Source of the DNA: Crocosphaera sp038442745
GTDB taxonomy: Bacteria > Cyanobacteriota > Cyanobacteriia > Cyanobacteriales > Microcystaceae
Assembly (NCBI RefSeq): GCF_038442745.1
Contig: NZ_JARVCN010000054.1
Location: forward strand, 1-12,769
DNA length: 12,769 bases
Direction of reading: 5' to 3'
A program made the translations under genes and the position numbers. Position 1 is the stretch's first letter. Every line of letters begins with the position of its first letter. Below are positions 6,959-12,769 of this stretch, piece after piece. The notes under the pieces were generated by a model, which did not search any database, was not told the DNA's origin, and saw only the letters and a program-made list of their open reading frames with translations.

Positions 6959-7132
6959 AGGATCGGGTAATGTTAATTATCTATTGATCAATTATTGACT
7001 ATCTTATCTCAATGAGCAAATTTATTTCTATATACTGTAAATTTTTGATTTAGATGATTGACATTGCCCTATGGTTTGTAAGAAAGAGGGTAGTTGTGTT
7101 ACTGTTAAATTCTACTGCTTAAATTCGTATCT

Positions 7133-7480
7133 ATGAGATTCAAAACTTACTCGATTCTTATTACTCTATTATTAATATTACTATTAGTATTTTTTCCAAT
7201 CACCACACTAGCAGCAGAGGTTAATAGTGGTGCAAAGATTTTTGAAATTCATTGTAGTGGATGTCATCCCAATGGTAAAAATATTATTCGACGGGGTAAG
7301 AATTTAAAGTTAAAAGCTTTGAAAAAAAATAAAGTTGATACTTTGGATTCTATTATCAACCTAGTTGCCTATGGTAAAAATAATATGTCAGCTTATGAGG
7401 AAAGACTGACAAAAGAACAGATTGAAATAGTGTCTCAATATGTACTCAGTCAGGCTAACAACAACTGGCGTAAACCATAA
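7133..7480 (+). CDS. Cytochrome c6-like protein
   Basis: This 115-residue monoheme c-type cytochrome begins with a Sec signal peptide (MRFKTYSILI, then a long Leu/Ile core) with cleavage likely after TLA (about residue 27), giving a mature protein near 88 residues in the lumen or periplasm. The heme site is C41-S-G-C44-H45. Met85 in KNNMSAYEERL is the expected sixth ligand. The fold signature SGAKIFEIHCSGCHPNG and the C-terminal YVLSQANNNW match cytochrome c6. Differences from ordinary PetJ are the NIIRRGKNLK stretch after the heme motif and MSAY in place of the usual MPAF. These point to a divergent c6 paralogue (c6B/c6C type) rather than the main plastocyanin-replacing carrier, so I leave the symbol empty. 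The mature protein is basic. Its gene ends 7 nt from a convergent DUF3082 gene. Confidence 0.85.
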   Translation: MRFKTYSILITLLLILLLVFFPITTLAAEVNSGAKIFEIHCSGCHPNGKNIIRRGKNLKLKALKKNKVDTLDSIINLVAYGKNNMSAYEERLTKEQIEIVSQYVLSQANNNWRKP

Positions 7481-7487
7481 AAACTAG

Positions 7488-7799
7488 TTAGCTTTCTGTT
7501 GTCTTTTCTTTCTGGAATAATAATTGAATTGCTAATAAAATTAAGCCAAAAGCAACAAAGAAAAAGACAAATGTGCCTAATGAAGCAACACCAGTAACTA
7601 AAGTTCTAACTAATGAACCAATCCTCAATACTAAGCCATTAGAAGATGTTAAAGGCTTATTAGCAAAGGTTTGCATAATCGAAGAGGTTAAGTTATAAAG
7701 TCCGTAACCTAACGTTCCTGATATTGTTGCTCCTATTAAACAGTTTGTTGGAGTTGGTTTTTTCTGAGTAGGCTTTTCTGTAGAGTTACCCATAGACAA
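7488..7799 (-). CDS. DUF3082 family membrane protein
   Basis: This is a 103-residue protein. After a polar, Pro/Lys-rich N-terminus (about 1-18) there is a first hydrophobic segment CLIGATISGTLGYGLYNLTS (20-39), then SIMQTFANKPL, a short loop, and a second hydrophobic segment around 66-93 (LVTGVASLGTFVFFFVAFGL). The pattern of IGA.ISG, YxLTSSIxQTFANKP and RTLV.G.A.LGT is what I recognise as the cyanobacterial/plastid DUF3082 family, which has no established function. Two spans with both ends cytoplasmic are likely. Translation may start at Met1 or Met3. The gene lies 22 nt downstream of the prolyl oligopeptidase gene on the same strand and may be read through from it. Its 3' end nearly abuts the cytochrome gene with no terminator visible in the 7-nt gap. 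Confidence 0.75.
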   Translation of the reverse strand: MSMGNSTEKPTQKKPTPTNCLIGATISGTLGYGLYNLTSSIMQTFANKPLTSSNGLVLRIGSLVRTLVTGVASLGTFVFFFVAFGLILLAIQLLFQKEKTTES

Positions 7800-7821
7800 A
7801 ATTTTTATACTCTACATAAAA

Positions 7822-9885
7822 TTATACCACACTTATACCTAGATTATCAACTAAAAAACCCCATCTATCGGCAATTTCTTCTATTAGTTTGGTGGTAGGT
7901 TTTCCTGCACCGTGACCGGCTTTTGTTTCAATGCGAATTAAAACAGGTTTCGCTCCATTATGAACATTTTGTAGGGTGGCTGCAAACTTAAAGCTATGTG
8001 CTGGAACCACTCGATCATCGTGGTCAGCTGTGGTAATCATAGTGGCTGGATAAGCTGTATTTGCTGTTAAATTATGTAAAGGAGAATAGCTTAAAAGTGT
8101 CTTAAATTCTTCTTCATTTTCGGAACTTCCGTACTCTGGACACCAAGCCCAACCGATTGTAAATTGATGAAAACGAAGCATATCTAAAACCCCAACTGCT
8201 GGCAAAGCTGCTGCGTATAATTCAGGCTTTTGGGTTAAACAAGCACCCACTAACAAACCACCGTTACTACCGCCACCAATGGCTAATTTTTGAGAAGAAG
8301 TATAGTTATTTTTGATTAACCATTCAGCTGCTGAGATAAAGTCATCAAATACATTTTGCTTTTTATTTTTCATACCTGCTTGATGCCATTCTTCTCCATA
8401 TTCTCCACCTCCTCTGAGGTTGGGAACTGCGTAAACTCCTCCCATTTCCATCCAAACAAGGTTACTAAGAGAAAAATTTGGTGTTAAAGAAACATTGAAT
8501 CCTCCGTAACCGTAAAGATAAGTAGGATTATTTCCATCGAAATCTAAGCCTTTTTTATGGGTAATAAACATAGGCACCTTAGTCCCGTCTTTACTTTCAT
8601 AAAACACTTGTTTTATTTCGTAATCATCGGGATTAAAAGCCACATTAGGTTGACGAAAAATTTTACTTTCTCCTGTTACCATATTGTACCGATATATGGT
8701 TGTAGGAGTTGTGAAACTGGTAAAAGAATAAAAAGTTTCCGTGTCTTCTTTTTTCCCATTAAAGCCACCAACAGAACCAATCCCAGGTAAATTTACATCT
8801 CGGATAAAGTTACCCTGTAGATCATAGATTTTAATGGCAGATTTAGCATTTTCAAGGTAATCGCAAACAAATTGATTATTTAAAATACCAACTCCTTCTA
8901 AGGTTTCTTCTCTTTCTGGAATAATTTCTTGCAAATTTTCTTGATTTGATTTGTTGATGTCAATTTCGATAACTTTACCTTTTGGGGCGTTAAAATCTGT
9001 GCGAAAATAAAAAATTGAACCTTTATTATCAATAAAACTGTAGTCTGCTTCAAACTTATTGATAAGTTCCACAACTTCAGCATTTTCTTGTTTTAAATGC
9101 TTATAGAAAACGAGATTTTTAGAATCAGTTCCTTTCCAAACCCCGATTATTAAATATTGTCCGTCTTCGGTAACTCTTCCACTAAAACCCCATTCTTTCT
9201 CGTCGGGGCGATGGTAAATCAATAGGTCTTGATCTTGAGATGTTCCTAACTTATGATAGTAAAGTTTTTGATAGTAGTTTGTGTCTTCTAGTTTTGTTTT
9301 TTCGTTAGGTTCGTCGTAGCGACTATAGAAAAAGCCTTGATTATCTTTTGTCCAGGATGTTCCTGTAAACTTAGTCCATTTTAGATGATCCGATAAGTCT
9401 TTTCCTGTTTCAATTTCTCTCACCTTCCATTCTACCCAATCTGAACCGGATGTAGATAAACCGTAAGCTAAATATCGGGCATTTTCTGAGATAGATAAAC
9501 CCGACAAAGCAACGGTTCCATCTTCGGATAAGGTGTTAGGATCTAGCAATATTTTTGCTTCATCATCAAGAGTTTTGAGAGTGTATAAAACACTTTGATT
9601 TTGTAGCCCATCGTTTTTAAAGTAAAAGTATCTTTCTGCTTTTTTAAAGGGAATTCCGTACTTTTCATAATCCCACAGTTCAGTTAAGCGTTGTTTAATT
9701 TTCTCTCTAGCCGAAATATTAGCTAAATAGTCAAAAGTAATCTTATTTTGAGCTGCAATCCATTTTTGGGTTTCTTCCGAGTCGGGGTTTTCTAACCAAC
9801 GATAGGGGTCTTTTATTTCCACACCGTGATAAACATCTGTAACGTCTTGTTGAGGGGTATTTGGATAAGAAAAGTTGGCTGACAT
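7822..9885 (-). CDS. Prolyl oligopeptidase, family S9A
   Basis: This cytosolic serine peptidase cleaves short peptides after proline. Its 687 residues match the usual ~700 of the family. The N-terminal part begins YPNTPQQDVTDVYHGVEIKD, followed by PYRWLENP, which packs against the catalytic domain. The seven-bladed propeller spans about 75-425. The alpha/beta-hydrolase domain is C-terminal. The catalytic triad is complete by alignment to porcine POP: Ser540 in GGGSNGGLL, Asp623 in TADHDDRVVPAH and His658 in AGHGAGKP. The substrate-binding Arg (R625), the oxyanion-region segment YLYGYGGFN (457-464), and NLRGGGEYGEEWH are also present. There is no signal peptide, so a cytoplasmic role in peptide turnover is likely. 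The first ATG fits the family N-terminus. The gene is divergent from chlI across 168 nt, and DUF3082 follows it. Confidence 0.95.
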   Translation of the reverse strand: MSANFSYPNTPQQDVTDVYHGVEIKDPYRWLENPDSEETQKWIAAQNKITFDYLANISAREKIKQRLTELWDYEKYGIPFKKAERYFYFKNDGLQNQSVLYTLKTLDDEAKILLDPNTLSEDGTVALSGLSISENARYLAYGLSTSGSDWVEWKVREIETGKDLSDHLKWTKFTGTSWTKDNQGFFYSRYDEPNEKTKLEDTNYYQKLYYHKLGTSQDQDLLIYHRPDEKEWGFSGRVTEDGQYLIIGVWKGTDSKNLVFYKHLKQENAEVVELINKFEADYSFIDNKGSIFYFRTDFNAPKGKVIEIDINKSNQENLQEIIPEREETLEGVGILNNQFVCDYLENAKSAIKIYDLQGNFIRDVNLPGIGSVGGFNGKKEDTETFYSFTSFTTPTTIYRYNMVTGESKIFRQPNVAFNPDDYEIKQVFYESKDGTKVPMFITHKKGLDFDGNNPTYLYGYGGFNVSLTPNFSLSNLVWMEMGGVYAVPNLRGGGEYGEEWHQAGMKNKKQNVFDDFISAAEWLIKNNYTSSQKLAIGGGSNGGLLVGACLTQKPELYAAALPAVGVLDMLRFHQFTIGWAWCPEYGSSENEEEFKTLLSYSPLHNLTANTAYPATMITTADHDDRVVPAHSFKFAATLQNVHNGAKPVLIRIETKAGHGAGKPTTKLIEEIADRWGFLVDNLGISVV

Positions 9886-10006
9886 TTTAGGGTTTATGTA
9901 AGAGCAAGGTATGTGTATAATTTTATCATTAATAATCGATTCAATATTCGTTTCAATAAGTGTATCCTGTGCAACAATAGAAATAGATCAAAAATTGACC
10001 AACTAA

Positions 10007-10014
10007 GCGATCGC
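10007..10014. repeat. HIP1 octamer GCGATCGC in the chlI upstream region
   Basis: This is an intergenic HIP1 copy 40 nt upstream of the chlI ATG, within the likely promoter region. It lies between a TTGACC at 9995-10000 and a TATACT at 10025-10030. Those two hexamers are 24 nt apart, too far for a standard promoter. Confidence 0.85.
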
Positions 10015-10053
10015 ATAGCAAAATTATACTGAGAATAAACAGAAATAATCTAG

Positions 10054-11130
10054 ATGACTGCAACCTTACAAGCTCCTCCAAAAACCCATCGCATTGTCTT
10101 TCCTTTTACGGCCATTGTTGGCCAAGAAGAGATGAAACTGGCCCTACTCCTCAATGTTATTGACCCGAAAATCGGCGGTGTGATGATCATGGGTGACCGC
10201 GGTACCGGAAAATCTACCACTATCCGTGCTTTAGCCGATTTGCTCCCCGAAATTGATGTGGTGGAAAATGATCCTTTTAATTCTCATCCTTGTGATCCCG
10301 ACTTGATGAGCGACGATGCACGTCGAGCGTTGGAGGAACAAGGATCGTTACCGGTTGCCCATAAAAAGGTAATCATGGTAGATTTACCCTTGGGCGCAAC
10401 AGAAGATAGAGTTTGTGGCACAATTGATATCGAAAAAGCCCTATCAGAAGGGGTAAAAGCCTTTGAACCCGGATTATTAGCCAAAGCTAACCGAGGTATT
10501 CTCTATGTGGACGAAGTGAACTTACTGGATGATCACTTGGTAGATGTCCTATTGGATTCTGCTGCTAGTGGTTGGAATACGGTAGAAAGGGAAGGTATTT
10601 CCATCCGTCACCCGGCTAGATTTGTATTGGTGGGATCCGGGAACCCGGAAGAAGGGGAATTACGACCCCAGTTGTTAGATCGTTTCGGAATGCACGCAGA
10701 GATCCATACGGTGAAAGAACCTAATCTACGGGTGCAAATCGTGGAACAAAGATCAGAATTTGATCAAGATCCCCCCAAATTCTGTGAAACCTATCAACAA
10801 CAGCAAGACGATTTACAAGATAGTTTAGTCAAAGCACAAAATTTGCTCTCTTCTGTGAATATTGACTACGATTTACGGGTGAAAATCTCGGAAGTTTGCT
10901 CAGAATTGGATGTGGATGGGTTACGGGGTGATATTGTAACTAACCGTGCCGCCAAAGCGTTAGCAGCCTTTGAAGGGCGCACAGAAGTTACTGTGGATGA
11001 TATTCGTCGCACCATGGTCTTATGTTTGCGTCACCGACTCCGTAAAGATCCCCTCGAAACTATCGATTCCGGTTACAAAGTAGAAAAAGCCTTTAATCGA
11101 GTCTTTGGAATAGAAACAGAAGAAAATTAA
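10054..11130 (+). CDS. chlI: Magnesium chelatase ATPase subunit I
   Basis: ChlI is the AAA+ subunit that, with ChlD and ChlH, drives ATP-dependent insertion of Mg2+ into protoporphyrin IX, the first committed step of chlorophyll synthesis. The 358-residue length is standard. Visible motifs are VFPFTAIVGQEEMKLAL (15-31), Walker A GDRGTGKS (47-54, K53), the DLPLGATEDRVCGTIDIEKAL insertion (110-130), Walker B ILYVDEVNLL (149-158, D153 and E154), a sensor-type segment VGSGNPEEGELRPQLLDRFG (193-212) with the candidate Arg finger, and the C-terminal LRGDIVTNRAAKALAAFEGR with a sensor-2 Arg. Cys80 and Cys121 are candidates for redox control; I did not align them to the thioredoxin-target cysteines of plant ChlI. 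Codon use is more GC-rich than in its neighbours, as in highly expressed genes. chlD and chlH are not in the window, so regulation is independent of them here. Confidence 0.97.
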   Translation: MTATLQAPPKTHRIVFPFTAIVGQEEMKLALLLNVIDPKIGGVMIMGDRGTGKSTTIRALADLLPEIDVVENDPFNSHPCDPDLMSDDARRALEEQGSLPVAHKKVIMVDLPLGATEDRVCGTIDIEKALSEGVKAFEPGLLAKANRGILYVDEVNLLDDHLVDVLLDSAASGWNTVEREGISIRHPARFVLVGSGNPEEGELRPQLLDRFGMHAEIHTVKEPNLRVQIVEQRSEFDQDPPKFCETYQQQQDDLQDSLVKAQNLLSSVNIDYDLRVKISEVCSELDVDGLRGDIVTNRAAKALAAFEGRTEVTVDDIRRTMVLCLRHRLRKDPLETIDSGYKVEKAFNRVFGIETEEN

Positions 11131-11198
11131 GCTCAACTTTAAGCTAGGGTCGATTGATGAATTGATCCTACAGTTCACTTTTGATCAAGCTTCAATTA

Positions 11199-11240
11199 CC
11201 CCATCTAAGCTAACCCTCTAGATGGGGATCGTAAACCCCA
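11199..11240. terminator. Hairpin with alternative pairing after chlI
   Basis: CCCCATCTA (11199-11207) pairs perfectly with TAGATGGGG (11219-11227) across an 11-nt loop. The same TGGGG (11223-11227) can instead pair with CCCCA (11236-11240), so the two hairpins are mutually exclusive. The site lies between convergent chlI and the transglutaminase-like gene, about 70 nt past the chlI stop. No U-run follows on the plus strand. Confidence 0.45.
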
Positions 11241-11309
11241 AAGTTTGCAACGTAAGTTTTGAATAGTCCATTGAGCCTAGTCTTGGTTTAAACACCTCCG
11301 AATACTTCC

Positions 11310-12131
11310 CTAGTTCAGATTAACTTTAAGTCCTTTATTCTTCGCAGACTCTAAAGAAATATCTGGAAGATTACGAAGCATTTCATCCCATGTAACTTGC
11401 GATCGCAAGGCTTCTATGACTATCGAAAGCGGTTCAGCAAGAATCGTTTGAAAATCTGCCTCTTCAGCAAACTGAATCTTAAATGCTAAACGTTCTTGGG
11501 GAGGAAGAAATTGAGCGTCAACTCCTTCTTTATTTCCTCTCGCATCAACCCGATACCAACCAATTTTAGGCAAATAAATTGCGTTGAACCCGTGTAAACT
11601 ATACGGCGCACCGTTGTCATCGATACTCAATCGCTGATAACAAAATCCTGTTGGGATTTGGTTTGCCCGAAGCAACGCAGCAAGTAAATGGCTCTTAGCA
11701 TAGCAGTATCCCGTTTTGTGTTTAAGGACATCAGAAGCTCTCCAAGTCACTGGGTTCATCTGATAGTCAACGCTATGAAAGATTTCATCTCGCACCCACT
11801 CAAAGGACGCTTTCGCTATTTTCATTCGGGTCTTATATTCCGATGCGATCTGCTTAGCACGCTTCATAATTTCCGAATCTTGCCAGTTGATGACCTCACT
11901 AACCTTCAAATACTCTTTCATATAAATCGCCATGAATACTGCAACCTCAACTCCGAGCATCTTATCAGTAATATCAAACCCTGATGATAATGTTTCAAAA
12001 ATTAGCATTGTTACGAAATCCCATGGAATATAGCCAAGCCCGTTAGAATTATAAGTTTTGTTTATCAAAATATTAGAGAACTTTGAAGCAATATTTTGTG
12101 GGAAATGTTGCTTGTTAACCAAGCTCAACAT
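11310..12131 (-). CDS. Transglutaminase-like domain protein with an N-terminal extension
   Basis: The frame encodes 273 residues. Residues about 100-240 form a transglutaminase/protease-like core with a complete Cys-His-Asp triad: C143 in KTGYCYAKSHLLAALLRA, H180 in YSLHGFNAIYLP and D196 in WYRVDARGN. Such bacterial proteins are usually cysteine peptidases or amide-bond hydrolases; the substrate is unknown. There is no signal peptide. The family members I recall are about 190-200 residues and begin near MKEYLKVSEVINW, which is Met71 here (ATG at 11921); Met67 (11933) is close and has GAGG 11 nt upstream. The first 66-70 residues (MLSLVNKQHFPQNIASKFSN, then LGYIPWDFVTMLIFETL) match nothing I know. 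They may be a real extension, a fused fragment of another gene, or untranslated. The outer coordinates given are the maximal frame. Confidence 0.75.
   Translation of the reverse strand: MLSLVNKQHFPQNIASKFSNILINKTYNSNGLGYIPWDFVTMLIFETLSSGFDITDKMLGVEVAVFMAIYMKEYLKVSEVINWQDSEIMKRAKQIASEYKTRMKIAKASFEWVRDEIFHSVDYQMNPVTWRASDVLKHKTGYCYAKSHLLAALLRANQIPTGFCYQRLSIDDNGAPYSLHGFNAIYLPKIGWYRVDARGNKEGVDAQFLPPQERLAFKIQFAEEADFQTILAEPLSIVIEALRSQVTWDEMLRNLPDISLESAKNKGLKVNLN
11399..11406. repeat. HIP1 octamer within a 14-bp palindrome
   Basis: GCGATCGC is embedded in the perfect palindrome CTTGCGATCGCAAG (11396-11409), inside the transglutaminase-like gene. Confidence 0.85.
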
Positions 12132-12161
12132 ATACTTAACAATATGATAAATTCTATGATA

Positions 12162-12183
12162 ATAGTCTTTTGTCTATGACTAT
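12162..12183. promoter_or_regulatory. Inverted repeat in a divergent promoter region
   Basis: ATAGTC (12162-12167) and GACTAT (12178-12183) form an inverted repeat with a 10-nt spacer. It lies midway between the divergent starts at 12131 and 12253. TATAAA at 12181-12186 overlaps the right arm and could be a plus-strand -10, but no -35 is evident. Confidence 0.25.
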
Positions 12184-12240
12184 AAATTAAGAAAAAGCAC
12201 CTCAAGGAAGCAAGAACTATTTTCTACTTACAACCACCAC

Positions 12241-12244
12241 GGAG
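12241..12244 (+). promoter_or_regulatory. Shine-Dalgarno GGAG of the small membrane protein
   Basis: GGAG is followed by an 8-nt spacer (CAAAAAAC) and the ATG at 12253. This is the clearest ribosome binding site in the window, and it fixes the start of the 80-codon gene. Confidence 0.65.
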
Positions 12245-12252
12245 CAAAAAAC

Positions 12253-12495
12253 ATGAACCAGTTTGAATCCAGACAGTCACAGTCACAGTTGAATAAGAAT
12301 GAAGGATGGGTTGTACAAGTGTACAGCTCTAATCGTCGCTTACTCTGTATGTTAGAACCCTCCCACGGTTGGATCTTCTTGATTGGTTGCGGTTTTGGTT
12401 TACTGCTTTCGGTGATTTGGTTTAATGCTACTCGCAACAGTCCCCCCTTAGAATCTACCCCACCAACAGATTCACTGATATTGCCAGTGGATTAA
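12253..12495 (+). CDS. Small single-span membrane protein, cyanobacterial type
   Basis: This is an 80-residue protein. A Gln/Ser-rich hydrophilic N-terminus is followed by GWVVQVYSSNRRLLCMLEPS (18-37), one membrane helix at about 38-57 (HGWIFLIGCGFGLLLSVIWF), and a Pro-rich tail (NSPPLESTPPTDS). The basic SSNRRLL segment before the helix predicts a cytoplasmic N-terminus with the short tail in the periplasm or lumen. The YSSNRRLLCxLEPSHGW segment is familiar to me from uncharacterised small cyanobacterial proteins, but I know no function. A good GGAG at 12241-12244 supports both the gene and its start. It is divergent from the transglutaminase-like gene. A short AAAC/GTTT stem followed by eight T (12516-12531 region) may weakly terminate it. 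Confidence 0.75.
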   Translation: MNQFESRQSQSQLNKNEGWVVQVYSSNRRLLCMLEPSHGWIFLIGCGFGLLLSVIWFNATRNSPPLESTPPTDSLILPVD

Positions 12496-12627
12496 CCAAA
12501 GGCAGACATTGTAAACCATAAGTTTTTTTTATGTTTTAAATTTATCCTCAAAAATGCAAAAGAAGACAACACACCAAGAGATACGAATTCACCCTACATC
12601 CTAACTTCACCAAAACTTTATGATATA

Positions 12628-12735
12628 GGTGCAAGATATCAGTTTAACCCAAGTTTAAGAGAGTGACCTGAGTTCGGGGTTCGGAGTTGAATCTTTTCCA
12701 AGGAGAGAATCAGCGTTAAACTCACATCTTGCACC
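12628..12735 (+). promoter_or_regulatory. Long inverted repeat forming a structured 5' leader
   Basis: Two 21-nt arms at 12628-12648 and 12715-12735 are complementary at 19 positions. Their outer ends are GGTGCAAGAT and ATCTTGCACC (10 bp perfect) and their inner ends AGTTTAAC and GTTAAACT (8 bp perfect), with a 3-nt internal loop between. A 66-nt segment lies inside and can form small hairpins, such as TCTTT/AGAGA. TATGAT at 12619-12624 could be a -10 that places transcription start near the left arm. The right arm ends 23 nt before an ATG at 12759, so this is probably the folded leader of that gene. It matches no riboswitch class I can recognise. A small palindromic insertion is the alternative. 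Confidence 0.5.
12670..12690 (+). repeat. Three degenerate heptads
   Basis: GAGTTCG, GGGTTCG and GAGTTGA are consecutive 7-mers with one or two differences between them. They resemble the short tandemly repeated repetitive (STRR) heptads of cyanobacterial spacers, and lie inside the loop of the long inverted repeat. Confidence 0.4.
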
Positions 12736-12758
12736 AAGAAAAGTTGATATGAGAAGCG

Positions 12759-12769
12759 ATGGCTAAAAC
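12759..12769 (+). CDS. Possible start of the next gene (first codons only)
   Basis: ATG GCT AAA AC at the right edge would begin Met-Ala-Lys-Thr or -Asn. GAGA at 12751-12754 is a weak Shine-Dalgarno. The upstream folded leader and a candidate -10 support a gene start here, but too little is present to identify it. Confidence 0.4.

Noticed and set aside
7058..7063. Perfect TTGACA upstream of the cytochrome gene
   Set aside because: The bases at the expected -10 position (7081-7086) are AGAAAG. The nearest alternative, TAAGAA, is spaced 15 nt, so no promoter could be supported.
8557..8790. 77-codon frame antisense to the prolyl oligopeptidase gene
   Set aside because: It lies wholly opposite a confidently assigned coding region, and its composition shows no sign of selection as a protein.
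9995..10030. TTGACC and TATACT upstream of chlI as a promoter pair
   Set aside because: The spacer is 24 nt, outside the range for a standard sigma-70 type promoter.
12678..12693. GGTTCGGAGTTGAATC resembling a tRNA T-arm
   Set aside because: No acceptor, D-arm or anticodon arm can be placed around it. The segment is better explained as degenerate heptads inside the inverted repeat.
12619..12750. The long inverted repeat as a transposon with terminal repeats
   Set aside because: No flanking target-site duplication is visible directly outside the arms, and the interior encodes nothing. It is kept only as an alternative reading.
1..12769. Defence island, CRISPR array, toxin-antitoxin pair or prophage
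   Set aside because: Both strands were read for repeats, nucleases, recombinases and paired small genes. The genes present are mostly housekeeping and photosynthetic, with no such signature.

Overview
The window looks like chromosomal DNA of a unicellular cyanobacterium with low GC content, probably of the Crocosphaera/Cyanothece type (the genus is inferred). The evidence is an oxygenic-photosynthesis gene set (chlI, sqdX, a cytochrome c6-like protein), a cyanobacterial long-form IspH, families that are largely cyanobacterial (DUF3598, DUF3082), AT-rich spacers, and three copies of the HIP1 octamer GCGATCGC. I see no transposase, integrase, phage gene, CRISPR array, tRNA or rRNA.

Layout, left to right. 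Positions 1-112 probably hold the 5' end of a minus-strand gene that leaves the window. An AT-rich spacer with a 16-bp perfect palindrome follows. Next on the plus strand come a DUF3598 lipocalin-like protein (551-1387), sqdX for sulfolipid synthesis (1593-2726), and a membrane-anchored cyclic-nucleotide-binding-domain protein (2853-3716). A two-gene minus-strand unit converges on the last of these: a secreted protein (4658-3960) followed by a 68-residue one-span membrane protein (3944-3738). An atypical SDR very like plant At5g02240 (start best placed at 4838) runs divergently from that unit and converges on ispH (6958-5750). A small cytochrome c (7133-7480) is divergent from ispH and meets a DUF3082 membrane protein (7799-7488) tail to tail with 7 nt between them. 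DUF3082 lies 22 nt downstream of a prolyl oligopeptidase gene (9885-7822). chlI (10054-11130) is divergent from the peptidase and converges on a transglutaminase-like gene (12131-11310). A small membrane protein (12253-12495) follows. The window ends in a leader with a 21-nt inverted repeat and the first codons of another gene.

Several genes serve the photosynthetic membrane: sulfolipid headgroup transfer (SqdX), Mg insertion into protoporphyrin (ChlI), isoprenoid precursors for phytyl, carotenoid and quinone tails (IspH), and lumenal electron transfer (the c6-like protein). They sit in short, separately oriented units rather than in one operon, as is common in cyanobacteria. I see no convincing new multi-gene system. 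The points most worth a second look are the folded leader at the right edge, the domain layout of the cyclic-nucleotide-binding protein, the N-terminal extension of the transglutaminase-like protein, the cytochrome's altered heme-ligand loop, and the plant-like SDR with a possible 9-codon ORF just upstream.
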